From contig JAYWVB010000025.1 of NCBI GenBank assembly GCA_039881045.1, positions 1 to 64,000 on the forward strand: a stretch of DNA of 64,000 bases, in the 5' to 3' direction. The position numbers were made by a program, and so were the translations under genes. A model generated the notes under the pieces. That model was not told the origin of the DNA. It saw only the letters and a program-made list of their open reading frames with translations, and searched no databases. Within the stretch, counting starts at the first letter, position 1. Every line of letters starts with the position of its first letter. Positions 34,056 to 43,748 of this stretch are shown here, one piece after another. The DNA comes from Chaetomium olivaceum (Eukaryota; Ascomycota; Sordariomycetes; Sordariales; Chaetomiaceae).

Positions 34056-35961
34056 CCCTCTCCTCCTCCCCAGAAAGCCTCCGCTCCGTCACCCGTTTCG
34101 TCGAGCAAGACGACTCGCTGGTCGGCGCCCTCACCGTGCGGGAAACCCTCGCCTTCACCGCGCGCCTTTCTGTGGGCAGCGGATCATGGCAGGCGCGCGC
34201 GGCGCGCGTCGAGGCGCTGATCGACGCGTTTGGGCTGCGGGCGCAGGCCGACACGCTGGTGGGCACGGCGCTGCGCGGCGGGATCAGCGGCGGGCAGAAG
34301 AGGCGGCTGGGCGTGGCGTGCCAGTTGGTGGGCACGGGCACGGGAACGGGGATGGGCGCGGGTGCGGGGCCGAGGGTGTTGGTGCTGGATGAGCCGACGA
34401 GCGGGTTGGATTCGTTGGCGGGCGGGGAGGTGGTGCGGTTTTTGAGGGGCGTTGCGAGGAGGGAGAAGGTAAGGATTTCTTGTTGTAGGAGGTGGAGGAA
34501 GTGGCTAACAGGAGGGTACCTTAGTTGATTGTCATCGCGTCGATTCACCAGCCCAGCACGGCAACTTTCAACTTGTTTGATAAGGTGCTGCTCATGTCGC
34601 ACGGCAAGACCCATTACTTTGGCCCGGTAAAGGATGTGGCCGGCCATTACGAGTCGATCGGGTATCCTATGCCCATTCACGTCAACCCGGCCGAGTTTCT
34701 GCTCGAGATGGTCAACACCGACTTTGCGCAGGACCGTGACTCGGCGTCGCTGCGGCTGCATGAGATGCAGTCTGCTTGGATGTCCTCGCCGAGGGCCAAG
34801 GAGCTCACTGCTGCGGTAACGGCGGCTGAGGAAAAGAGGTCAGGGGCTCTCGAGCTCGACATGGCCGAGGGTAAACCGAGTCTGCCGAGCGTGGTGTTGA
34901 CGCTGATGCACCGGAGCTTTGTCAAGAGCTACCGTGATGTGGTTGTCTACGGGATCAGGTTGGCTATGTATACTGGTGAGTATCCCTGCTGGATTAGGTT
35001 GAAGAAGCGTCAACTCACTGACTGGTCCATAGGGCTCGCTATCATGATAGGCACCGTCTGGCTGAGACTAGATGCCTCGCAGGAGTCCATCATTCCGTTC
35101 ACCAACGCCATATTTTAGTATGTGCTCCCCTGTCCTCGATGACTCTAGAATCACCCCTGACCTGTCGCAGTGGCTCTGCCTTCATGTCGTTCATGGCGGT
35201 CGCTTACAGCCCAGCCTACCTCGAGGATTACATGCAGTATATTAAGGAAAAGCGGAACGGGCTCTACGGGTCGACCGCCATGATCATCGCCAACTTTCTC
35301 ACGGGCATCCCTTATCTCTGTGGGTTCTTCCCTCTTGATTTTGTGTTGAGGGTCCGATGATGCTAACCAGCATCTCCAGTCATAATCGCCCTCGTCTTCT
35401 CAGCCATCTCGTACTGGCTGTCCAACCTGCAACCCACACCACAAGCCTTCTTCACCTGGGTCCTCTGGGTCTTTCTGGACCTACTCGCAGCCGAGAGTCT
35501 GGTGGTGCTACTGACGTCGCTCGTCCCGTCGTTTGTCATCTCACTCGCGCTGATTGCCTTCGCCAACGGCCTGTGGATGAGCGTCAACGGGTTCATGGTG
35601 CCACCGACGGTGCTCAACGTGTTCTACAAATACGTTTTCCACTACTGGGACTACCAGAAGTACGTGTTTGAGAACATGATGGTGAATGAGTTTAGTGAGC
35701 GGGTGTACAGCTGTGCGAGCACGGCGACTGGATGCCAATGTAGGTTGCCCTCCGCCACCCTCTGCCTCCTTCTGAAAAAGCTAACGATGAACAGGTATGT
35801 GGCAGACAGACCTGGCGGACCAATGCCTCATCCGCGGTCAGGGCGTCCTGGACCAGTACGGCTACAAGCCGGGATACATGGGCAAGGATGTCGGTATCAT
35901 GATGGGTATCATAGTTGGGTACCGTATTGCAGGATGGATCGTGTTGAAGTTGAAGAAATAA
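33587..35961 (+). CDS. Half-size ABCG (White/PDR-family) transporter
   Basis: About 665 residues in seven exons (33587-33794, 33893-34468, 34525-34975, 35033-35117, 35171-35319, 35380-35739, 35795-35961), with donors and acceptors in phase. One nucleotide-binding domain comes first: Walker A GPSGSGKTT (about 33910-33945), signature ISGGQKRRL, Walker B VLVLDEPTSGLD, H-loop SIHQPS. A six-helix membrane domain ending GYRIAGWIVLKLKK follows. The order and length fit a dimerising half-transporter that exports lipids, sterols or drugs across the plasma or another membrane. The frame changes at about 33965-33985 (two missing bases, or one extra). Two low-complexity inserts interrupt the nucleotide-binding domain: 12 Gln codons after the beta-strand following Walker A, and a Gly/Thr stretch (GTGTGTGMGAGAG) just before Walker B. 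Confidence 0.88.
34019..34054 (+). repeat. (CAG)11-12 polyglutamine tract inside the ABCG nucleotide-binding domain
   Basis: Eleven to twelve consecutive CAG-type codons in the reading frame of the ABCG gene, between LLNGVP and the Q-loop region. A pure-codon tract suggests recent or unstable expansion. Confidence 0.9.
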
Positions 35962-36387
35962 AGGGGAGTTTATGTTTTAATAAATTGGTCAGGTTATAGC
36001 TATGTAGTAGCTATGTTAATTTGTTAGCTAATTCGAGGTTTAATTGAAGAAAATCAATCCGCCGCGGTGTCACTACAGTAGCAGATCATGAGAGATTGAA
36101 GCTTGAATGGTGACTGGCAGGTCTTTGTGTCCAAAGAATGTGCAACCAGAAACCCCTCTCTGCTGAGGCCCACCATCTTTAGCGCGGCCCACGCTAAATC
36201 GTGAACAATGGCCCCACTTGTCGCGTGAGAGCGCGCTGGGTTGGCGTCAAAGCGCCCGTAGCCCACCACAAATGGGTAGTTGGTACTTCGTAATACAGTG
36301 CTTCGTACTTTGCTCCCAACATCAACCAAACACCCTCAGCTTCCCGTTTCCCTGTACGAAGCGGCGCATAGTGCTCCGCTGGAAAGC
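35962..36387. other. Short intergenic region
   Basis: 426 bases with an AT-rich 3' flank and the promoter of the next plus-strand gene. No further element seen. Confidence 0.55.
35979..35984 (+). terminator. AATAAA polyadenylation-like signal of the ABCG gene
   Basis: AATAAA occurs 18 bases after the TAA stop at 35961, within A/T-rich sequence, a plausible 3'-end signal. Confidence 0.4.
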
Positions 36388-38339
36388 ATGGAGTTTACAT
36401 CACCCCTAACAACACTAGGCAGCATATCCACACCTGAATCATTCTATACAGCGAGGAACTCGCCATCCAATGCCGCCGATGACACCACTCTTAGCAGCCC
36501 CGTCGAAGACCCCCCGCCCGAGGAACCGACATACCGCGACGCAGTCCAATTGCCTCACGAATTAAGATCTCATTGCCAAATCCACCTAGAAGAACAACTC
36601 TGTTAGCTTCCCTCGCATGCTCCCAATTTACCTCCACCATTCTAACTCTCCTACCTCCCTCAACAGACACCGCCGCAATCCACATTCTCTCAGGCCTCCT
36701 CAGCGACGGCAACACCACCACCGCCCTCCAACACCCCCATCACCTGCCAAACCAAAACCTCAAACCAAAACCCGCCCTCGTCCCCCCACCCTCCCAAATC
36801 GCCCTCCTCACCACCCTCATCATCCACCCCACCTTCACCTCCCGACCGCCAGAAATCAGCAACACCCACGCAGCTTCGCACGCCCTCTCCTACCTGCGAG
36901 GCCTCCTCAGCACAGTAGGCGCCGTCAACGCCAACTTCCGCGCCGCCTTCCAATTCGGCGACAACACACCCACCCCTGCCACTTCCTCCTCCACCACGCA
37001 CAAAAACACCCGAAACACCAAAACCCACATCACCACCACCACCTCCAGCAACAGCGACTCCTACGGCAGCGACTCCGACGACGCAGCCCCGCTAACGGGC
37101 CCCTTCGCGCGCTCGCAGCTGCTCTTCCAGCGCGCGGCCGACTTCTGGGCCGTGCTGGGGTGGGCCTTGCGGTGCGCGGCCGAGCAGCCGCGGCGGTGGC
37201 GCCACTGGCGCGTGTGGCTGGACTTTGCCGTGTCGGTGCTGGAGGCGGATTTTGACGAGAGGCTCGCGCGCGACCGCGAGGAGGCGGCGACTGCTGGGAG
37301 GGGTAAGGGGAAGACGGCGAAGCCGTACCCGAGGCTGGGCCAGAGTCTGTTGGTGGGGTATTTGGGCGTGTTGAGGAGGGAGAGGAGGAACGTGCTGAGG
37401 GAGGTGTTGAGGGCGGTGTTTGCTTTTACGGATGGGGAGAATGCCGTGTCGGATCGGGCGGTGTATAGGGAGGTTTTTGAGAGGGAGACGGTGGTTGGTG
37501 GTGCGGGGAGTCGTGGTGGTGGTGGAGGTGGTGGTAAGGGGAAGAGGAAGAGAGGGGAGGAGGTGGCGGCGGTGGATGTGGAGAATGATCAGTTTGGGGA
37601 TTATCTGGATGGGGATGGGGATGAGTTCGAGTCGGGTGGAGAGGAGGAGGGGAACGGGGCTGCTGGGAGGGTACCAACACCGAAAATGAGAAAAAAGCCC
37701 GGGAGGAAACCCAAGACGGAGGCCGCACCCTCATTCGTCTTGACCGACGACATTGCCGAGACGGTCTCCTTCCGCCTACGCATCTTCCGCCTCCTCTCGG
37801 CCGTGTCCTACTATCTCCCAGAGACCTTCGCCCCCGTCGACGAACTCTACGAGAAATTCGCCGACCACGTGCGGAGCCTCCCTTTGCCCCTCTTCCGCCT
37901 CTTCGTCGAATCCCACCAGTCGGAGCTACCCGAGTTCGTGCGGGTATCCTTCCTGCGCATGCTCATCGAGGAGCTGCTGCCGCGCCACCACCCGGAACCC
38001 GCCGACGTCGACCCGGAGAACGCATCGGGCACGGGCGTCACCGTCCTCGTGCTGCAGGAGTGCTTCCTGCCGTTTGCGGCTAACAAGGTCACTGCCGAGG
38101 ACAACGCCAAGCTGTCGCTTGCTCTCGAGAGCATGCTCTGGTTTGTCTACTCGCAGATTGATGTTACGTACTCGGATGCGCTGCGCGCGGCTGTGCAGAG
38201 GGGGATCAAGGCGCGCGAGGATAATATTAAGAATAAGAGGGGGGGCAGGCCGGATAAGGCGGCTAAGGATGTGCTGGCCCGGTCGGCTAGGAACTTGAGA
38301 GTGTTGGTTGATGTTATTGCTGCTGCTGCTAGGAAGTAG
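36388..38339 (+). CDS. Unknown conserved-looking protein with AT-hook-like motifs
   Basis: I do not recognise this family. The chosen ATG starts MEFTSPLTTLGS. The N-terminus is Ser/Pro/acidic and then predicted alpha-helical (LSYLRGLLSTVGAVNANF; LLFQRAADFWAVLGWALRCA). There is a long low-complexity middle (Gly-rich, acidic, basic KGKRKRGEE) and a well-structured helical C-terminus (SFRLRIFRLLSAVSYYLPETF, LPEFVRVSFLRMLIEELLPR). KKPGRKPK (about 37696) and KRGGRPDK (about 38236) resemble AT-hook cores, so a nuclear, DNA-associated role is possible. Around 36555-36605 the frame switches between the first 70 residues and the rest (RRTTLLASLACSQFT). No intron fits well, so one or two indels are suspected. 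Coding is supported by length, codon bias and helix content. Confidence 0.65.
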
Positions 38340-39002
38340 AAGGATAGGTCCTTCTTGTACGGTGTTGGGGGTGGGTTGGTTTGTCGGTTGGTCAGGTTGG
38401 TCGGGTTTGCAGGGCTGGGTCTGGGAGTTTTTTGATACCCGTCGTTGGTCTTTGCACCGTTGACATCGCATTTATAGACTACATTGGCTTGGTTGACATA
38501 TGCTTAGTGGTTGGGGTGATTTCGCACCTTCACTAGTCGTCCTCAGGAGCAAGGTCGGGGTGTTCGCTGGAAGGGACTTTGTCACGCTGTTTTATCTGCG
38601 GAGGGGTTTGAAGTTCATTACATTGATCTTGTAAAAAAAAAAACAGAGCGGAGGTTATATGATTTGTGCCTTGTATGTCGTTGCGCTTATGTGCTGTCCT
38701 GTAAATGCCTTGCATCGCCCGGATATCATACATTCTGCCTCCCATCCTCATACACTTGTTGATACATGTGTTTCGCGTCCATGTCCTGCCATGGTAGGTT
38801 TGGTTTCTCGGTGCCAGAGCGTGATTTATTTCAACCCACAGCCCATAACCTCATTTTTTCCCTTTCGCAGCCGGTTCCCAACCTTGAGGCTGCCAGGTCT
38901 CACTTGGCCCTCCCCTCGCCTGCTTCCACGGATTCGGCCCTTCCACGTCCTCCGCTGTACCCTTCCCTCCCTCGCGACCTCCCTCCGACCCAGCTTTCCG
39001 CT
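38340..39002. other. Convergent 3' region
   Basis: Between the unknown AT-hook protein and the complex I factor gene. It holds an A11 run (about 38634-38644) that could be the end of a 3' UTR. Longer frames that enter from 38766 onward are antisense to the complex I factor gene. Confidence 0.55.
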
Positions 39003-39796
39003 TCATCTCCTTCCACGTCGCCTCCCGCTGATCCACTTGCCCATCATCTCCCAACGTCCTACCCCCCCCCCCGGCCCCGCGACACCCGCCTCCGCCGCGA
39101 CCTTACTCCCCGGCCCCACCCGCCTCTCCGTATCCAGCGGCGGCGCCCGCACCCCCATCAACCGCCCCTCCTGCTGCTGCTGAGTCCCACCACTAGCAGC
39201 AACCCCAACGCCAATCCCAATCCCATCCATCCGATCCGCCACCCCGTCCCCCGCAACCCGCGGCTTCGCCTCCCATCGCGCGTCCGCCTCCGCCGCGAGC
39301 ACCTTCATGCGCGCCCGCCGCGCCACCTCGGCCCGCTGCTCGTCCAGCGAGGGCGGGTCGGCCCGGGTGTGCCGCAGCCATTGGTGCCAGGCGGGCGGGG
39401 GCGAGACGGAGGATTGGTGCGTCCCGGGCGGGCAGACGACCATGCGCCGCCAGCGGATGGGGGGGGTATCCGGGGATGGGGGGCTGGTGGGGTTGCGGGA
39501 GGGGATTTTGGTGCCGCGGTCGAGGAATTCCCAGTAGCTGTTTCCGTGCAGGTCGAGGCCTGGGTTGGGGGGTTTGTGGTGGTTAGTATGGGGGTTGAAG
39601 ATGGGATGGGGTGAGGCGGAGGTGGTATGGGATTTCTGGGATGCCCGGTCGGTGGGGGGTTGAAGGGCGAGTGGAGGATGGAACTCGAAGGGAGGATTCC
39701 GTGCTTACCGACGAGGAATTGACGCCTCCATGGCAAGCGGAGGGTCTTCCATTTGTACCAAAGCCGGAGGGCCGGGGAGATTGGTGATTGTGACAT
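39003..39796 (-). CDS. NDUFA12/NDUFAF2-family mitochondrial complex I factor
   Basis: 214 residues in two exons (39709-39796 and 39003-39559), in phase (G|GC). The conserved core LWYKWKTLRLPWRRQFLVG + LDLHGNSYWEF, then RRMVV..PPAWHQWLRHTR, PPSLDEQ and RWEAKPR, is the NDUFA12 (17.2-kDa) fold. The Gly/Ala/Pro-rich C-terminal extension (after residue about 130) is more like the assembly-factor branch (NDUFAF2/N7BML) than the 140-residue structural subunit. It acts on the peripheral arm of NADH:ubiquinone oxidoreductase in the matrix. Subunit versus assembly factor is not settled from sequence alone. Confidence 0.85.
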
Positions 39797-40516
39797 GGAA
39801 GAAGTAGTCTAGGGGTTGATACCCGAATGACTTGTGGATGGTTTGTTACCTGCACTGTAGCTGGTCCCTGGCGAAATGCCCAAGTCGCGATAGCTTGAGT
39901 GGATATTTTTTTGTGCTGCCACTCCAGTGACGTCGTCGCCAAGACGGGAGGGACCGTCGCATCGCTCGAGCTCCAGCCACGATCCGATGCAACACCAGCC
40001 TCCCCCGTGCTATTTGTGGCTGCAATCACTGTAATCAAGCCAAGACCCCACGCACCCACTGTCGAATTGCTGCGGGGTGCCTGGAATGACATGTAATTTA
40101 GGGCCCTCGACGAGCCTCATTAGCCCCCTCGGGCCTGGAATGGCGGCCCCCTGCCAACACACAACAACCAAGATTCCTCCCATTTCTGTGACGGCAGTCC
40201 TCTCCAACTCTGTTGGCTTCTTGCCAGGAACAAAAACAAACTCATAAATTCCCAATCTGTCGGTAACATTGACCAAGACAGTGACCGATTGCTATTACAG
40301 ATCTGTACTTCAGCGTCGCCGCGTCAGCTCACCTAGGTAGTTGCTGATCCGGACCCCGCCATTCGCCATTGAGACGCCGGGCATTGGAAATTACAGCGTC
40401 AACTCAGTAACGCCACTAAACCTCGAAGCCTGAAGCCAGACGAGCCATTTGCACTCTTTTTCATTCAACCCCGTCAAATCTACCACTCGCAATTGTTCTC
40501 TGGGAACTCGCCCGCC
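39797..40516. other. Divergent promoter region
   Basis: Serves the complex I factor gene (minus) and the calponin-domain gene (plus). No open frame here is convincing. A short CCCGCCATGGCG start context lies at the right edge. Confidence 0.5.
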
Positions 40517-42978
40517 ATGGCGTCGGTGACGTCCTTAGATAAGGACTTGCGCAGGATGCGCCTCGACAAGTACACGCCTGCCGCTGCGAACGAAGCGCGG
40601 CAATGGATAGAGGAAATGCTGGGAGAGGGCTGCAGGGCGGCGACTTGCTCGAAGCCCTGAAGGACGGCGTGGCCCTGTGCAAGTGAGTAACAACTACAGT
40701 CCTACATGGATCCCAATCTAACTGCCTCTAGACTGGTAAACCTCGCCGTCGGTCCCCCGGGCGTCAAATTCAAGAAATCAGCCATGCCCTTTGTCCAGAT
40801 GGAGAACATCTCACACTTCTTGCGCGCGCGCCTGCCAGGCCCCCCGCTTAACCTCCAGGAGCACGACATGTTCCTGACCGTCGACCTCTACGAACAAAAA
40901 GATCCCGCTCAAGTCCTCCAATGCCTCGGCGCCTTCAGCCGTGCCGCCAACCGCGCCAACCCGTCGACATTCCCTGTGGCCATCGGTCCGCGGAGTACTC
41001 GACCCGGGATGGTGAGCCCTGAACCAACGGGGGGTCCAGCCACTCCAACCGGTCTTCGCGGCCGCGGCAACTCCAATGCTAGCAATAACTCGTCGTCCCT
41101 TTATGGCAAAGCCCCCGTGGTCCGGGCCAGAACCGGCGACTCCGGGTCGGGCCGCTGGAGCCCCGCCAAGTCCCCAACCCAGGGTGCCTCGAGCCCCCCG
41201 GCTCCCGTCAGCAGCTGGAGCAGGAGGGAACACGAAGGCGCCACATCGCCGGCCTGGAACATTGCCCAGTACGGATACATGGGTGGCGCAAGTCAAGGGA
41301 ACCTGGGGATCGCGTTTGGTGGCCGTCGGCAGATCACTAGTGCCGGTCCCCACGTGCCGAGCATCGCCGAGAAGGAGAAAAAGAGAAAGGAACAAGAGGC
41401 CGAGGCCGAGAGGCAACGCCAGGAGGAAGAGCGTAGACGACAGGCTGAAATTGAGGCCGAGGAGGAGCGAGCCCGACTGGAGGAAGAACGGCGGTGGGAG
41501 GAGGAGACCCGCCGTGCCCGGGAACAAGAGCAGAAGCGGTTGGACGAGGAAAAGAGGCGGTGGGCCGAGGAAGAGCGTCAATGGAAATTGACCCAAGAAA
41601 AGAGGCGCAGGGAGGAAGAAGAGGCCGAGGCCCGGCTGAAACAAGAGCGCCAAAACGCGCGCAAGAGCAACCCCCAGCTGCGAGGGCAGTTCCTCAGCCA
41701 GTACCAAGCCGACGACGAGACGCCGGAACAAGCACGCATCAGGCAGCTCGAGCAACAACTCGAGCTAGCGCGACAACGCGAGGCCAGCTACGAGAGAGAA
41801 CGCCAGGGACGGTCTCTCCGGCCTGGCACCAGCGATGACAAGAAGGCCCGGTCACGGTCACGCAGCCGAGCAGCGCAGCCAGTCTCTAGGCAAGACTCGT
41901 GGAGCGTGCGCGACGAGCGCAACTTTATCGCCAGCCAGTGGACACAACACCAGCAGCAGCTGGAACAGCATGACGAAGAGCCCGATGATGCGGCCATGTC
42001 GCCGCCACCCCTTGCGTCCCCACGGTCACCGCGGCCACTGCCGAACCCCGCCGCTCTGGTGCCGCCTACCATGGTTAAGACCCATCGCACAGGCGAGGCG
42101 CCAGCCCTCCCTATCCGGACCCAGCACACAGGGTCTCGCCCTCTGCCTGACCCGACCGAGCCGATACGGACGCAGCACACCGGCTCGCGGCCGCTCCCCA
42201 ACCCAGCCGTGGCATCACCGCCGCCAACCCTCCCAATCCGCAAACAACACACCGGATCCCGACCCCTCCCAGACCCCGTCGAGACCGCCCCGCCGCCCCC
42301 GATCCGCAATCAACACACCGGGTCGCGGCCCCTTCCCAACCCCGTCTTCGCAGGAAAGACCTCCCCCAGCCCCGTTTTCTCAGGAAAGCCGCCCCCTAAC
42401 CCCGTCTTCGCCGGAAAGCAACCCTCCCCTGAAGCCTCGCGTCAGCGCCAACAACCGCTCTCGCCACAGCCACCCCTCAAACAGCCCTTCTCGCCGCAGC
42501 CGCCTCCCAAACAAACCTTCGCGCGCGAACTCCCCATCTCCACCGCGGATACCACCACCGACGCCCGCCGCCGCTCTCCTTTCACCTCTCCCGCCGCCGC
42601 CGTCGCCCCAACCCCAACACAGCAGCACAAGAAACAGACCCTCCTCGAGCGCGAGATGGAACTCGAGCGCCAGCGCCAGCGCGAGTGGGAAGAAGCCCAG
42701 CAGGAGACCGCTGCAAGGGCTGCTTCGCGCCCCGGTGGCGGCGAGGACCAGGGTATAGATGGCATTGGCGGGGGGATTGGCGGACGGTGGGATGTCAGCC
42801 AGTGGACGGGGTTTACGGGGGGGATAGCCAGAATAAGGGGGCGCAGGGGATTGGGGCGGGGAGGAGGCAGATTGTTGGTGCTGCTGGTGGAGGAGCTGGA
42901 GGGTGGGTCGGTGTTGAGGCTGGGGGGAGGGGGAGGGGGGTCGGAGGGCCGAGGCCGTTGCCGAATCCGCCACGGTGA
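40517..42978 (+). CDS. Calponin-homology protein with long coiled coil and QHTGSRPLP repeats
   Basis: About 804 residues. Exon 1 is 40517-40682 and exon 2 is 40732-42978. Residues 1 to about 150 form one calponin-homology domain (DLLEALKDGVALCKLVNLAVG, PFVQMENISHFL), close to transgelin/Scp1-type actin binders. A Ser/Pro linker leads to a highly charged single helix/coiled coil (about residues 280-420, Glu/Arg/Gln). A Pro-rich tail then carries four IRxQHTGSRPLPxP repeats and ends in PRPLPNPPR. A cortical-actin cross-linking or scaffolding role is inferred. Two frame breaks each equal one missing G: at 40626-40628 (GGG) and at 42817-42823 (G7). With both allowed for, the exon total is divisible by three and the tail regains the RPLPNP motif, which supports the stop at 42978. 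Confidence 0.85.
42106..42345 (+). repeat. Protein-coding tandem repeat IRxQHTGSRPLP[DN]P
   Basis: Four near-copies of a unit with core QHTGSRPLP, separated by 3 to 10 Pro-rich residues. Later RPLPNP and NPVFAGK echoes continue the pattern. Copies differ at silent sites, so they are not a recent expansion. Confidence 0.85.
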
Positions 42979-43008
42979 ATGTTTATATTCTGAGTAGAGT
43001 CGGAGGTG

Positions 43009-43062
43009 GTTGGAGAGGTTAGAGAAGTTAGAGAGGTTGGAGAGGTCAGAGAGGTTGTCAAG
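43009..43062 (+). repeat. GAGAGGTTA-type tandem repeat
   Basis: Five to six imperfect 9-11-base units (GAGAGGTTA / GAGAAGTTA / GAGAGGTTG / GAGAGGTCA) lie directly downstream of the calponin-domain stop. Confidence 0.6.
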
Positions 43063-43437
43063 ATTCGTTTGGGAGTTTGGCGGAGGAGATATCTGCTTTG
43101 GAGTACAGAATACCTGGCCGACGAAAGGCTGAATGCGATTCCTGTTTTATTTAAGGGGAGCTCAGTCCGTGTGTGGCATGTTGGTTCGACTGAAGTTCAC
43201 ATATAAGACATTGGGTTTATACCTGTAGGTCAGTGCTGTCAACTCAGTTCGGAATCTCAAGCCAGGATATCCAATCGCTGAAATTGTAGACTGCCACCGC
43301 CAGGCTCATATGGTACAACATTAACAATAAGTACAAAAGAAAAGTAGAGTAACGTCAGTCAACTGACAATGATAAGGTCGTACACATGAACCAGGCCCTT
43401 TTTAAACACCCTCCTCCACACAATCAGTCAGTCCCCA

Positions 43438-43467
43438 GGTCATGTCCACATGTCCACATGTCCACAT
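43438..43467 (+). repeat. CCACATGT tandem repeat
   Basis: Three perfect ATGTCCAC units (8-bp period) in a non-coding 3' flank. Confidence 0.7.
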
Positions 43468-43748
43468 AACCCTCCGACTCATGCCGCATCCACAAGCCGT
43501 AGTCGTAGTAGTAGTAGACCCAAGTACGCCCCCCGATCCCCGGCCCCCTCGACCCCCGTATCCCCTTTTCCATTCCGTTCCCGGTTGACCGTCCACCCGC
43601 CCGTAGAACCGTCCTCTCCCTCTCCCGTATCTTATCTTACTACACACCCTTTTTTTTTGCCAACGGAAAATAACCAATATACAGTCAAAAATATACACAA
43701 TCCAAGAAGAAACAACGCGAAGCAGAAAGAGTGAAAAGGGAACCACGC

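Larger units (their letters stand above)
42979..43748. other. Convergent 3' region with short tandem repeats
   Basis: Between the calponin-domain gene and DNA polymerase gamma. It holds the GAGAGGTTA-type tandem (43009-43062) and the CCACATGT tandem (43438-43467). No coding signal. Confidence 0.6.

Noticed and set aside
38766..39614. 282-codon open frame on the plus strand
   Set aside because: Overlaps the complex I factor gene on the other strand; Pro/Ser/Arg-rich shadow without a domain.
43009..43062. CRISPR-like or regulatory array
   Set aside because: Units are short, imperfect and without spacers, in a fungal 3' flank; simple tandem repeat.
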